Assembly (NCBI RefSeq): GCF_003001935.1
Contig: NZ_PVNG01000036.1
Span: 1-64,000 of the forward strand
DNA: 64,000 nucleotides
Origin: Nonomuraea fuscirosea
GTDB taxonomy: Bacteria > Actinomycetota > Actinomycetes > Streptosporangiales > Streptosporangiaceae
Direction of reading: 5' to 3'
Of the stretch, positions 6,994 to 15,423 are shown in pieces (the first letter of the stretch is position 1; every line of letters begins with the position of its first letter). A model generated the notes under the pieces. That model searched no databases. It had not been told where the DNA came from and saw nothing but the letters and a program-made list of their open reading frames with translations. A program made the translations under genes and the position numbers.

Positions 6994-7964
6994 CGGGCCC
7001 CCGCCATCTCGTAGTAGACCCAGCGGCGGGCGTTCCTGAACAGCAGGAACGTGATCACCACGATGATCATGAACAGGACCCAGGCGAGCGCGCTGGCGTA
7101 GCCCATCTCGCTCTCCTTGAACGCCATCCGGAACAGGTAGTAGACGTAGAACAGCGTGGCGTTGTTGGGGCCGCCCTCGGTCATCACGTACGCCTGGTTG
7201 AACACCTGGAAGGTGCCGACCACGCCCACCACGAGGTTGTAGAAGATGGTGGGCGTCATCATCGGCAGCGTCACGTGCCAGAAGCGCCGCCAGGGGCCGC
7301 CGCCGTCGATCGAGACCGCCTCGTACAGGTGCCGCGGCACCCCTTGCAGGCCGGCCAGGAAGATGACCATGGTGTTGCCGAAGCCCCAGGTGCTCATCAC
7401 GATCAGCGACGGGATCGCCATCGCCTCGTCGTAGATCCACTGCCCGGCCGGCAGCCCGGCCTGGCGCAGCAGCGAGTTGAGCAGCCCGAAGTCCGGGTTG
7501 AAGATCCAGATCCAGAGGACCACGTTGGCGATGGCGGGCACGAGTGTGGGCAGGTAGAAGATGGTCCGCCAGATCGGCAGGCCGCGTACCTTCTGGTTGA
7601 GCAGCATGGCGACGGCGAACGAGACGATCAGGACGAGCGGGACCGCGCCGAGCGTGTAGTACGTGGTCGCGCTCAGCGACGTCCAGAACAGCTCGTCGTC
7701 CACCAGCTCGGTGTAGTTGCCGAGCCCGATGAACGACGGCGAGCCGCCCACCTGCCAGTCGGTCAGGCTGAACACGAGCGAGGCCACCATCGGGCCCGCC
7801 GTGAAGATCACGAAGCCGAGGATCGCCGGGAGCGCCATGAGCAGCCCCCAGCGCCGCTCCATGCGGCGCTGCCCGGACAGGCGCCGGTCCGGCGGGCGCG
7901 GGTCCGGCTGGCGCGGGTCCGAAGGGCTTCGGCCGGTGGGGCTCCGGTCCTGGGTGCCCGGCAT
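6990..7964 (-). CDS. Sugar ABC transporter permease (MalF-type)
   Basis: A 324-residue permease with a charged, proline-rich cytoplasmic N-terminus of about 35 residues encoded by short CGGNCC-type repeats, then six transmembrane helices starting at GLLMALPAILGFVIFTAGP. The EAA loop reads HLYEAVSIDGGGPWRRFWHVTLPM. The start lies one base after the stop of the binding-protein gene and the stop overlaps the next permease gene, so the three are one transcript. It imports the sugar bound by the lipoprotein at 7966-9339. Confidence 0.92.
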   Translation of the reverse strand: MPGTQDRSPTGRSPSDPRQPDPRPPDRRLSGQRRMERRWGLLMALPAILGFVIFTAGPMVASLVFSLTDWQVGGSPSFIGLGNYTELVDDELFWTSLSATTYYTLGAVPLVLIVSFAVAMLLNQKVRGLPIWRTIFYLPTLVPAIANVVLWIWIFNPDFGLLNSLLRQAGLPAGQWIYDEAMAIPSLIVMSTWGFGNTMVIFLAGLQGVPRHLYEAVSIDGGGPWRRFWHVTLPMMTPTIFYNLVVGVVGTFQVFNQAYVMTEGGPNNATLFYVYYLFRMAFKESEMGYASALAWVLFMIIVVITFLLFRNARRWVYYEMAGAR

Positions 7965-7965
7965 G

Positions 7966-9339
7966 TCACGGCTCCTGCACGTGCTGCCAGCCCTGCAGCA
8001 TGCCGGTGATCTTCGGGCTGACCTCCTTGAGCACCTCCGCCGCGGGCCGCTTGCCCGACTCGAGCTCCTGCAGCGCGGGGGTGAGCACGTCGCTGGAGAT
8101 GGCGGACAGGTTCTTGACCCGGTTGCGCAGGTCGGGCACGCCGTGGTCGCGGGCGTAGTCGACGACGGCCGTGCGGAACTCCGGCGGGTGGCCGTCGTTC
8201 TTGGTCCAGGAGTCTACGGCGGCCTGGTCCTCGTAGTACTTCTTCTCCTGCGGCATCCACAGGCCCTGCTGGTAGAGGTCCACGTACCGCGGGTCGATGT
8301 GGAAGGCGAACAGCTCGACGGCCTCCTCCACGTGCTTGGTCGTGCTGAACACCGAGGAGGCGCCGGCGACCTGGGAGGTGGTGAACGGCTCGGCGTACTT
8401 CGGCAGCACGCCGATGCCGTAGTCGACCTTGCTCTCGTTCATGTCGAGCAGGCTCCAGTGGCCGTCCACCACCATCGCCACCCGCTTGGTCTTGAGCAGG
8501 ATGTTCGTGCCCGGCACGTCGTCGCCGGTGGCCGCCAGCTGGCCCGGTCCGGGGGCGACACGGTGCTTGTGGATGAGGTCCTGGAGGTTCTGGAACACCT
8601 GGATCGCCTCGGGGGTGTCCAGCAGGCACTTCTTGCCGGCCTCGTCGGCGAAGTCGGCGCCGTTGCTGCGCAGGAAGCCGTACCAGGCGGCGGCGTAGGT
8701 GAGGCTGATGGAGATGCCGAACTGCCTGACCTGCTTGGGGTCGAAGCCGGACTCGTCCGGGTGCTTGCCGTTCTGGTCCACGGTGAGCTTGTAGGCGTTC
8801 TCCACTAACTGGTCCCACGACCAGGCCGAGGAGGCCACGGCGGGCGGCGTGGCGGCGCCGGCCGCGGCGATGGCCGACTTGCTGTACCACAGCAGCTCGA
8901 TCTCGTTGGCGGTGGCCACGCCGTGCAGCTTGTCCTGGCCGTACCAGAGGTAGGCGTCCGGCAGGTAGCCGGCCAGCTGCGGATACTTCTGCAGGTACGG
9001 GAACAGGTTGACCAGGTTGCCCTGTTCGGCCAGGCGGAACGACATCGACATCGGCACGTACCCGAGGTCCGGGGTGTTGCCGCCGGCGACCAGGCTGTTG
9101 AGCTTGACGTCGTACTCGTCGGGGGTGAAGACCGGCTTCACCTTGATGTCCTGGTTCTTCTGCTCGAAGGACTTGAGCATCTTCTCGACGGCGGCCTTCT
9201 CGAACGTCGAGCCCCAGTACATGAACTGCAGCTGCGTCGACCCGGCCGCGCCCGACCCTCCGCCCGAGCCGCAGGCGCTCACGCCCGCCGCTCCCAGGGC
9301 GGCCAGGCCGCCCATCCTGAACAGGTCTCTTCTCTTCAT
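7966..9339 (-). CDS. Sugar ABC transporter substrate-binding lipoprotein
   Basis: A 457-residue extracellular solute-binding protein of the family 1 (MalE-like) type. The N-terminus MKRRDLFRMGG carries a twin-arginine signal and the lipobox VSAC gives Cys23 as the lipid anchor. Cluster features include QLQFMYWGSTFEKAAVEKML, TPDLGYVPM and the late DPRYVDLYQQGLWMP. It delivers a sugar, probably an arabinofuranose-containing oligosaccharide judging by the GH127 gene upstream, to the two permeases downstream. It starts 11 bases after the GH127 stop codon. Confidence 0.92.
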   Translation of the reverse strand: MKRRDLFRMGGLAALGAAGVSACGSGGGSGAAGSTQLQFMYWGSTFEKAAVEKMLKSFEQKNQDIKVKPVFTPDEYDVKLNSLVAGGNTPDLGYVPMSMSFRLAEQGNLVNLFPYLQKYPQLAGYLPDAYLWYGQDKLHGVATANEIELLWYSKSAIAAAGAATPPAVASSAWSWDQLVENAYKLTVDQNGKHPDESGFDPKQVRQFGISISLTYAAAWYGFLRSNGADFADEAGKKCLLDTPEAIQVFQNLQDLIHKHRVAPGPGQLAATGDDVPGTNILLKTKRVAMVVDGHWSLLDMNESKVDYGIGVLPKYAEPFTTSQVAGASSVFSTTKHVEEAVELFAFHIDPRYVDLYQQGLWMPQEKKYYEDQAAVDSWTKNDGHPPEFRTAVVDYARDHGVPDLRNRVKNLSAISSDVLTPALQELESGKRPAAEVLKEVSPKITGMLQGWQHVQEP

Positions 9340-9350
9340 CGTGCGTGTCC

Positions 9351-11216
9351 TTACGCGAGGGGGGTCCAGACCCGCATGACGCCGCCGTCGCGGTTGTCCC
9401 ACTGGTAGTAGGGAACGGCCACGGCGGTGGTGGGGGCCGGGAGGCTTGCCGGGGGTGCGGTGCCGTACGGGAGGCCGTCCGGCGGGGCGGGAGGCAGGCG
9501 GACGGCGTCCGCCTCGATGAGCACGGTCCTGCCGACGCCGGGCAGGTCGCGCTCGACGGCGCGCAGCCCGGAGTCCGGGGTCAGCGCCAGGTCTTCCAGA
9601 TCGCCGTCCTGGTCGATCTGCTCGAAGCAGTAGACGAGCGGGCCGCGCTCGATCGCGGCGCAGCCGCGCAGCGCGTCGATCCTGCGGTGCGGCAGCACGA
9701 GCCTGGGCGTCATGTCCAGGTCGAGGGTGAAGGTGTCGCCGGCCCGCCAGTCGCGGCGGATCTCGGCGTAGCCGTCGGCGTTGGGGGTGAGCTCGCCGGA
9801 GGCGCTCCAGGCGGGGACGCGCAGCTTGAGCGTCCACTCCCCGCCCGGCGTGTCGCGGACGGTGAACCGGATCCGGCCGTCCCAGGGGTAGTCGGTCTCG
9901 ACGGCGAGGGTGATGCCGCCGGCCCGGATGGTGCCGGGCACGTACTGGTGCACCGACAGGCCGTCGTCGTCGGTGGTGGCGACGTAGTGGCCGAGTGAGG
10001 CGACCAGGCGCATGATGTTCGGCGGGCAGCAGGCGCAGGCGAACCACTCCCTGCGCCGGCCCAGGTAGGCGTCCTCGAACAGGTCGGCGCGGCGCTGCAG
10101 CGGGTTGACGTAGAAGAAGCGGACGCCGTCGGCGGAGGTGGAGGCGGCGAAGGCGTTGTAGAGGGTGCGCTCGATGAGGTCGGCGTAGCGGCCGTGGCCG
10201 GTGGCCAGCAGCAGCCGCCAGTTCCAGTGGATGCTCGCGATGGCGGCGCAGCTCTCGTTGTAGGCGCGGTCCGGCGGCAGCTCGTAGCGCTCGCCGAACG
10301 CCTCTCCGTCGTGGCGCGAGCCGTGGCCGCCGGTGATGGCGGTCTTGGTGGCGACCAGGTCCTCCCAGCGCCGCACCGAGCAGGCCAGCAGCGTCTCGTC
10401 GCCGGTCTCGACGGCCACGTCCACCACCCCGGCCTCCAGGTAGAGCTGGCGCACGGCGTGCCCGACGGCGGTGTCCGCCTCGCGTACGGGCAGGTGGTCC
10501 TGGGCGTAGAGCGGCCCGAGCCCGGTCTCGGCGATCAGGCCCCGGCCGCGGTTGTCGATCAGCTTGCGGGCCAGCTCCAGGTAGGAGCCCTCCCCGGTGA
10601 GCCGGTACAGCTCGACCAGCGCCGTCTCGACCTCGGCGTGCCCGTCGATGGCGTCGTCGCCGTCCACCAGGAAGCGCTGGACCAGCAGGTCGGCGAAGCG
10701 GCGGGCGACCGCCGGCAGCTCGTCGCCGAGCCCGGCCCGCGCCGCGGCCACCGCGGCCTGGATGAGGTGGCCGGCGCAGTACATCTCGTGGCTGTACTCC
10801 AGCTCGGTCCAGATCTTGTCCGGCTTGACCATCTGGTAGTGCGAGTTCAGGTAGCCGTCGGGGCGCTGGGCGCGGGCGAGCAGCGCGGCCGTCTCCGCGA
10901 CGAAGGCGCGGTAGCCGTCGTCCGGCAGCCGGCCGTGCTCCCACGCGACCGCTTCGAGCTGCTTGTACAGGTCGGAGTCCTGGAAGCGGAAGCCCTGGAA
11001 GGAACCCTCGCTCTCCCCTGCGGCCAGCCGCAGATTGGGCAGGGCTCCCGACTTCTCCATCTGCTCCAGGCCGAGCGGGATGCCGGCCTCCCTGTTGATC
11101 CGCTGCCAGCGCCCGAACGGGCCTCCTTCGATCTCGACGTCGTCGATGCCCAGCGGTCGCTGAACGCCGGTGGACGGTGCCAGCGGGCCGCGGACGCGGT
11201 CCGTGCGGTCAGACAT
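9351..11216 (-). CDS. GH127-type glycoside hydrolase (beta-L-arabinofuranosidase family)
   Basis: A 621-residue (alpha/alpha)6-barrel enzyme of the former DUF1680 family. All four residues that bind zinc in characterised GH127 enzymes can be placed: the E-x-C pair Glu321/Cys323 in NESCAAIAS and the Cys396-Cys397 pair in ACCPPN, one of which is the nucleophile. No signal peptide is present, so it acts on imported oligosaccharide in the cytoplasm. It is the first gene of the four-gene importer operon and is preceded by a good promoter and by repeats that may be repressor sites. It probably removes beta-L-arabinofuranose from plant cell-wall glycoprotein chains; the linkage is inferred from the family. 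Confidence 0.92.
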   Translation of the reverse strand: MSDRTDRVRGPLAPSTGVQRPLGIDDVEIEGGPFGRWQRINREAGIPLGLEQMEKSGALPNLRLAAGESEGSFQGFRFQDSDLYKQLEAVAWEHGRLPDDGYRAFVAETAALLARAQRPDGYLNSHYQMVKPDKIWTELEYSHEMYCAGHLIQAAVAAARAGLGDELPAVARRFADLLVQRFLVDGDDAIDGHAEVETALVELYRLTGEGSYLELARKLIDNRGRGLIAETGLGPLYAQDHLPVREADTAVGHAVRQLYLEAGVVDVAVETGDETLLACSVRRWEDLVATKTAITGGHGSRHDGEAFGERYELPPDRAYNESCAAIASIHWNWRLLLATGHGRYADLIERTLYNAFAASTSADGVRFFYVNPLQRRADLFEDAYLGRRREWFACACCPPNIMRLVASLGHYVATTDDDGLSVHQYVPGTIRAGGITLAVETDYPWDGRIRFTVRDTPGGEWTLKLRVPAWSASGELTPNADGYAEIRRDWRAGDTFTLDLDMTPRLVLPHRRIDALRGCAAIERGPLVYCFEQIDQDGDLEDLALTPDSGLRAVERDLPGVGRTVLIEADAVRLPPAPPDGLPYGTAPPASLPAPTTAVAVPYYQWDNRDGGVMRVWTPLA

Positions 11217-11253
11217 CGCGCTCCCTGTGCCTGGGAAGAGGTTTTCTCGCCGA

Positions 11254-11282
11254 AATGTAGGATGTGATACAGCACTAGTCAA
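11254..11282 (-). promoter_or_regulatory. Promoter of the GH127/importer operon
   Basis: On the minus strand TTGACT (11282-11277) and TACATT (11259-11254) are spaced by 17 bases. The transcript start would fall near 11247, giving a leader of about 30 bases to the ATG at 11216. A GAGAAAACCTCTT element follows within the leader and resembles the repeats at 11372 and 11459. Confidence 0.6.
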
Positions 11283-11371
11283 TAGTCCCAGCATGTGCGG
11301 CGTATCTTCGTCGGCAAACGATTGCCTTCTCTTGCCCCCGCCGGAGGCTCTCCGGCGAGCTTCGTATCAGC

Positions 11372-11472
11372 CGAAAACCTTTTCTCGATCGAGCGTGTCG
11401 CCGTTTCCGCAACACAGCAGCGCGGCCTTGACAGACGACTTCTCCTGGGTTTTGCTTCCGAAAACCTTTTAG
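11372..11472. promoter_or_regulatory. Two CGAAAACCTTTT elements and a plus-strand promoter
   Basis: CGAAAACCTTTT occurs at 11372-11383 and 11459-11470, with a diverged copy in opposite orientation at 11232-11246. The element is nearly palindromic, like LacI-family operators. A plus-strand promoter TTGACA (11428-11433), 17 bases, TTTGCT (11451-11456) drives the secreted-protein gene, and the second element covers its expected start site. The arrangement suggests that one sugar-responsive repressor once controlled both divergent units. Confidence 0.45.
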
Positions 11473-11507
11473 TTTTTCGCTTTCCGCAGCGCACAGACGG
11501 GTCTCCC

Positions 11508-12896
11508 ATGAGACGAATGGCCGCCGTGGCCGTGTTACTCGCGTCCTTCCTCGTCGCCGGCACCCCGCCGCCCGCCCACGCCGCTCCCGCCGCCCAGGTG
11601 GCCGACCTGTTCGGCCGGACGGTCAACTCCTACGGCGTCAGGCTGGTGGAGTGGCAGGGCTACCTGGCCAACCCGTACGTCGAGCTCACCGTCAGGCCGC
11701 CGGCCGACGTGCGCTTCCCCGTCACGATCGACCTCAAGGCCGAGGGCACCTCGCGGCTGATGATGGACCTGCCCAGCCGGCTCACCGCCACCGGCGCGAC
11801 CGAGACGCTGACGTTCGCGAACGCCGCCGAGTCCAAGGTCTTCCGGCTGGCCATCCACTCCAAGCGCGGTCCCGGCGCCGACGAGCGGCGCACGCTGCGG
11901 CAGTCGCGGGCCCGCTGCACCGCTCGACCGCGATGATCCTGGAGTACAACGAGGCGAACAAGCAGCTGTTCACCTCCCTGGCCGACGAGGACTGGTACAA
12001 GACCGACATCCAGGGTTCGGTGCTCGATGTGCACGGTCTCGTCATGCACGAGTACGGCCACGCGGTCGCCTTCCACAGCGACTGGGCCGGGACGCGCTCC
12101 TACGTGGCCTCCGGCGGCACCGACCCCGACGTGGTGGCGTATCAGGGCCGCGCCGTGCCGCTCGACGGCAGCTACCACATCCCCGGCGACCAGTCCTCCT
12201 GGGACCGGCTCAGCGGGCAGAGCGGCGGCCGGACCCACCTGTTCCCCACCCGCAGGTGGATGCTGACCAAGCTGGGCCCTGCTGGTGGCGGAGAACGCGG
12301 GCTGGAAGCTCAACCGGAACCTCACCCCGTTCCTGGAGCCGTCGATCACCACCACCTCGCTCCCCCAGGCCACGCCCGGCTCCGCCTACCGGCAGACGCT
12401 GGCCGCCAGGGGCGGCGTCCCCTTCTACGACTGGCAGGTCACCGGCGGCTCGCTGCGGGGCTCGCCCTCGACCGCTTCACCGGCGCGATCACCGGCACAC
12501 ACCCCGTCGGCCTCCCACACCTCCGCCTGGGAGAGTGTGGCGGCGTTGAACGACGGCATCGACCCGCCGTCGTCGAACGGCACGGTCAACCGCCGCTGGG
12601 GCACCTGGCCGCAGACGGGCACCCAGTGGGCCGAGCTGACCTGGCCGTCGGCGCGGACGCTGCGCTCGGCCGAGGCGTACTTCTTCGACGACGGCCAGGG
12701 CGTGCGGCTGCCCGCCTCGTGGAAGCTGCAGTACTGGGACGGCAGCGCGTACGCCGACGTGCCCGGGACTCACCCGGTCGCGATCGACCGCTACAACCGG
12801 GTGACCTTCGAGGCGGTGAACACCGCCAGGCTCAGGGTGGTGCTTCGGAGCGGCGCGGCTTCGGTCGGGCTGCTGGAGGTGAAGGCGTACGCCTGA
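11508..12896 (+). pseudogene. Frameshifted secreted metallopeptidase-like/Ig-domain protein
   Basis: The frame from ATG 11508 gives a clean signal peptide (MRRMAAVAVLLASFLVAG, cleavage after AHA) and a beta-domain, then loses sense near 11880 and stops at 11936. A second frame carries ILEYNEANKQLF and the zinc-type motif VMHEYGHAVAFHSDW until about 12275. A third frame resumes with AENAGWKLN and a putative-Ig (He_PIG) domain SITTTSLPQATPGSAY, slips out and back around GLALDRFTGAITG (about 12460-12510), and ends with a carbohydrate-enzyme C-terminal domain RRWGTWPQTGTQWAELTWP to the TGA at 12896. At least four slips make it a pseudogene unless they are sequencing errors. It was probably a secreted partner of the GH127 system. 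Confidence 0.8.
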
Positions 12897-12939
12897 GGGG
12901 TTCCGAGGACGTCTTGAGCCTGCCTGAGGACGCCTTCAA

Positions 12940-12964
12940 GCGCCTGGGCGGCCGGGTCAGGCGC
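12940..12964. terminator. Short hairpin between convergent genes
   Basis: GCGCCTG (12940-12946) and CAGGCGC (12958-12964) form seven-base arms around an 11-base loop, overlapping the stop codon of the minus-strand gene. It could terminate either side but the stem is short. Confidence 0.3.
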
Positions 12965-13274
12965 CTGCGGGAGCCAGGCCCGCGCCGCCGAGCAGGTCCA
13001 GCTCGATCGTCTCGGCCGACTTCACCAGCCGGAACGCCTCGGCCGCCTCCGAGCTCCCTCTGACCTGCGCGAGCGCGGCGTCGAGGTCGGCCTGGCTGCG
13101 CCACAGCTCGGTCACCCAGACGGTGTCGGGCGCGTCGGCCTGCCGGTTGACCAGGTACAGCTCGCAGCCGGCCTCGTCCTCCAGCCGGGCGGCGGCGCTC
13201 AGGAGGAGGTCGGCGAGCTCCTGGCCCCGGCCGTCCTGGGCGATGAACTTCCCGTAACGGGCTTGTCGAGTCAC
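12957..13274 (-). CDS. Antibiotic biosynthesis monooxygenase (ABM)-domain protein
   Basis: A 105-residue ferredoxin-fold protein of the ABM/quinol monooxygenase (YgiN-like) type. Family features are the opening strand RYGKFIAQDGRGQELADLLL, CELYLVNRQ, VWVTELWRSQADLDAAL and the helix before the final strand. Such proteins dimerise and act on quinones, polyketides or haem without cofactor, but many have no known role. The GTG at 13274 was taken as start because homology begins there. It follows the LanC-like gene by 23 bases on the same strand, so they are probably cotranscribed. Confidence 0.82.
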   Translation of the reverse strand: MTRQARYGKFIAQDGRGQELADLLLSAAARLEDEAGCELYLVNRQADAPDTVWVTELWRSQADLDAALAQVRGSSEAAEAFRLVKSAETIELDLLGGAGLAPAGA

Positions 13275-13297
13275 GACGCCGAGCCTACCGGTGCCGA

Positions 13298-14638
13298 TCA
13301 GTCCCCCGTGAACAGGGAGGACGGCAGCGGGATGGCGGGGAACGGGTTGTCGGGGAGCAGGACGACCCGGCGCGGCTGGTCCGCCCGGCCGGCCGCGTCG
13401 AGGTGCAGCAGGGCCGTGCCGATGCCGGCCGCGCCGACCATGTAGCCGGTGTCGGCCGTCACCTCGCCGGGCCGCAGCCGCCGGTACGCCTGGTACCAGC
13501 GGTAGCCCTGCCCGTTGTGGTCGGTGGCCCGGCCGATCAGGTCGGCGGCGAGCGTGCGGGCGTATTCGAGGTGGCGCGCCTCGCCGGTCGCCGCCCACAG
13601 CCCGGTGAACAGCTCGATCACGCCGGCCGTGCCGCAACACTGGCAGGCGACGTTCCAGTAGCCCTCGGTACGGTGGTGCGGCACGCCGCTGCTCACGATG
13701 CCGTGCGCCAGCCGTCCGGCCCACTCCAGGTCGCCGGGGTCGCCGGCCACCCGGTACAGCTCGTAGAACATCCTGGCCACGCCCGCCGAGCCGGAGCAGA
13801 ACCCGAGGTAGTGCAGGTCGCGGGCCTGCGGCACGTGGTGCGGGACGACCGCGCAGGCGCCGGTCACGTGGCTGACCTCGCGCACGAAGGCGGCGCCGCC
13901 GCGGGCGGCGTGCAGGAAACGGTCCTCGCCCGTGACGCCGTACAGGCGGGCGAGCAGGAACGCGGTGCCGGACGTGCCGGCCAGGAAGCCCGGGGTGACG
14001 GCGTCGACCGGCAGGTCGGCGCAGTCGCCGAAACGGTGGCCAGGAACGGGCAGCCGGGCGATGCGCCGCCCGGCCTCGACCGCCGCCTCCTCGTACGCGG
14101 GCACGCCGAGGCGGGTGGCGGCGCGGAGGAGCCCGAGGATGATGCCGCCCTCGCCGCGCTGCGCCGGGTCGCGCGACCACCGCACCCCGTCGCCCGAGCT
14201 CTGCTCCACGCCCCGGCGGACGATCAGGTCGGCGATGGCCGCAGCCTCCGCCTCGAACCCGGCCTCGCCGAGCGTCCAGCCGGCCTCCATGAGGGCGATC
14301 ATGACGCCGGTCAGGCCGTGGTAGAGGGTCAGGTCCTCCTGCTCGCGCCAGGTGGCGGCGAGCCGGCGGGCGCCGGCCCTGGCATCCTCCAGGTACGCCT
14401 CGTGCCCGGTGGCGGTGGCCAGTTCGAGGAAGAACAGCACGATGCCGGCCGCGCCCGAGTAGAGGGACCAGGGTTCGGAGGTGACCGCCGAGGCACCGCG
14501 CGCGTCGGGGTTGGCCAGCCAGCGCCGGCCGTGCTCGTCGTCGATCGCGGCCGACCTGATCCACCGGCCGGCCATGATGGCGGCGGTCAACGGGGAATCG
14601 GCGCGGGCGCTCGACGCGCGCATCTCCTCGAGGCTCAT
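13298..14638 (-). CDS. LanC-like (alpha/alpha)-barrel protein, stand-alone
   Basis: A 446-residue protein of the lanthionine synthetase C-like superfamily. The repeated barrel motif is seen as LYSGAAGIVLFFLEL, LYHGLTGVMIALME, GFLAGTSGTAFLLARLY, GFCSGSAGVARMFYELY, CCGTAGVIELFTGL and GYMVGAAGIGTALLHL. LanC enzymes bind zinc through Cys in WC-G and a Cys-His pair; here the equivalents are Cys281 and Cys334-Cys335, with Cys in place of His. No lanthipeptide precursor, dehydratase or exporter is nearby, so peptide cyclisation is not supported; stand-alone LanC-like proteins in bacteria and eukaryotes have other roles, such as adding glutathione. It is the first of a pair with the ABM gene. Confidence 0.85.
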   Translation of the reverse strand: MSLEEMRASSARADSPLTAAIMAGRWIRSAAIDDEHGRRWLANPDARGASAVTSEPWSLYSGAAGIVLFFLELATATGHEAYLEDARAGARRLAATWREQEDLTLYHGLTGVMIALMEAGWTLGEAGFEAEAAAIADLIVRRGVEQSSGDGVRWSRDPAQRGEGGIILGLLRAATRLGVPAYEEAAVEAGRRIARLPVPGHRFGDCADLPVDAVTPGFLAGTSGTAFLLARLYGVTGEDRFLHAARGGAAFVREVSHVTGACAVVPHHVPQARDLHYLGFCSGSAGVARMFYELYRVAGDPGDLEWAGRLAHGIVSSGVPHHRTEGYWNVACQCCGTAGVIELFTGLWAATGEARHLEYARTLAADLIGRATDHNGQGYRWYQAYRRLRPGEVTADTGYMVGAAGIGTALLHLDAAGRADQPRRVVLLPDNPFPAIPLPSSLFTGD

Positions 14639-14774
14639 GCCCTTATTTTCCCATAGGTTGAGTAGGAATACTGGGAATTCCGGGATTTCGTCTCTTCACC
14701 CGGCGGCTTCGGCGGACCGTACCAGTATGGCGGCATCCCACCGCTCCGCCGATCCCGCCGCCGCCATCGTCTCG

Positions 14775-15368
14775 TCACCGTGACCCGTCCCGATCGGCCG
14801 CGTCGTTGCCGGTCACGTCACGAGCGGCCGCGTCATGATTGGTCGTGTCGTGAGCGGTCGCGTCACGACTGGTGGCGTCGTGGTCGGCCGGGTCGTGGTC
14901 GTCGTCGATCACGCCGAGGGCCCGCAGCAGGACGGTTCTGAGCTCGGCGTGGCTCGCGCCGCCGTCGAACCGCTGCTCGGTCGCGATCCTGCCGTCCTCC
15001 AGGACGAGCACGCGGTCGGCCAGCGCGATGGCCTCGTCCACGTCGTGGGTGACCAGGAGCACGGAGGGGCGGTGCTGCTCGTACAGGCGGCGCAGCGGGG
15101 CGTGCATCTTGAGCCTGGTCAGCGCGTCGAGTGCGCCGAAGGGCTCGTCGGCCAGGAGCAGGCGGGGCTCGCGTACCAGGGAGCGGGTCAGCGCGACGCG
15201 CTGCTGCTCACCGCCCGGCAGCTCGTTCGGCCAGGCCCGCTCGCGGCCGGCCAGGGCGCGCAGCAGGGTGCTCTTGCCGCAGCCGCTGCGGCCGAGCGGC
15301 GCGACGAACTCGCCGGGCTCCGGCTCATGCGCGTTGGCCGGAACAATCGCCGCTCGGTCCGCGCGCAC
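14775..15368 (-). pseudogene. Deleted SsuB/TauB-type ABC ATPase
   Basis: The reading frame is open but an internal piece is lost. Walker A GRSGCGKSTLL is followed after only eight residues (RALAGRERAWPNEL) by the signature PGGEQQRVALTRSL, Walker B LLLADEPFGALDALTR and H-loop VLLVTHDVDEAIALADRV. About 60 residues containing the Q-loop are missing. In aliphatic sulfonate ATPases both RALAG and a later GLAGRERAWP occur, so the deletion probably joined two LAG repeats. The signature is LPGGE rather than LSGGE. The C-terminus has been extended by Asp/His-rich short repeats (DATSRDATAHD) encoded by 15-base units. The GTG at 15368 is the likely old start. No SsuA or SsuC is present. Confidence 0.75.
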
Positions 15369-15423
15369 GCGGCCGGAGAAGCCGGAATCCGTCCGCGTGC
15401 GGACCGGCCCGAGATGCCGTCCG

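Noticed and set aside
7966..10944. Single 992-codon minus-strand protein
   Set aside because: Only the part from 9339 down is real (signal peptide and lipobox start there); the upstream part is an out-of-frame reading of the GH127 gene.
12042..12077. Functional secreted zinc peptidase from HEYGHAVAFH
   Set aside because: The motif lies in a frame without the signal peptide and between several frame slips, so the locus was called a pseudogene rather than an enzyme.
13298..14638. Lanthipeptide biosynthetic cluster
   Set aside because: Only a LanC-like protein is present; no precursor, LanB/LanM-type enzyme, protease or exporter was found around it.
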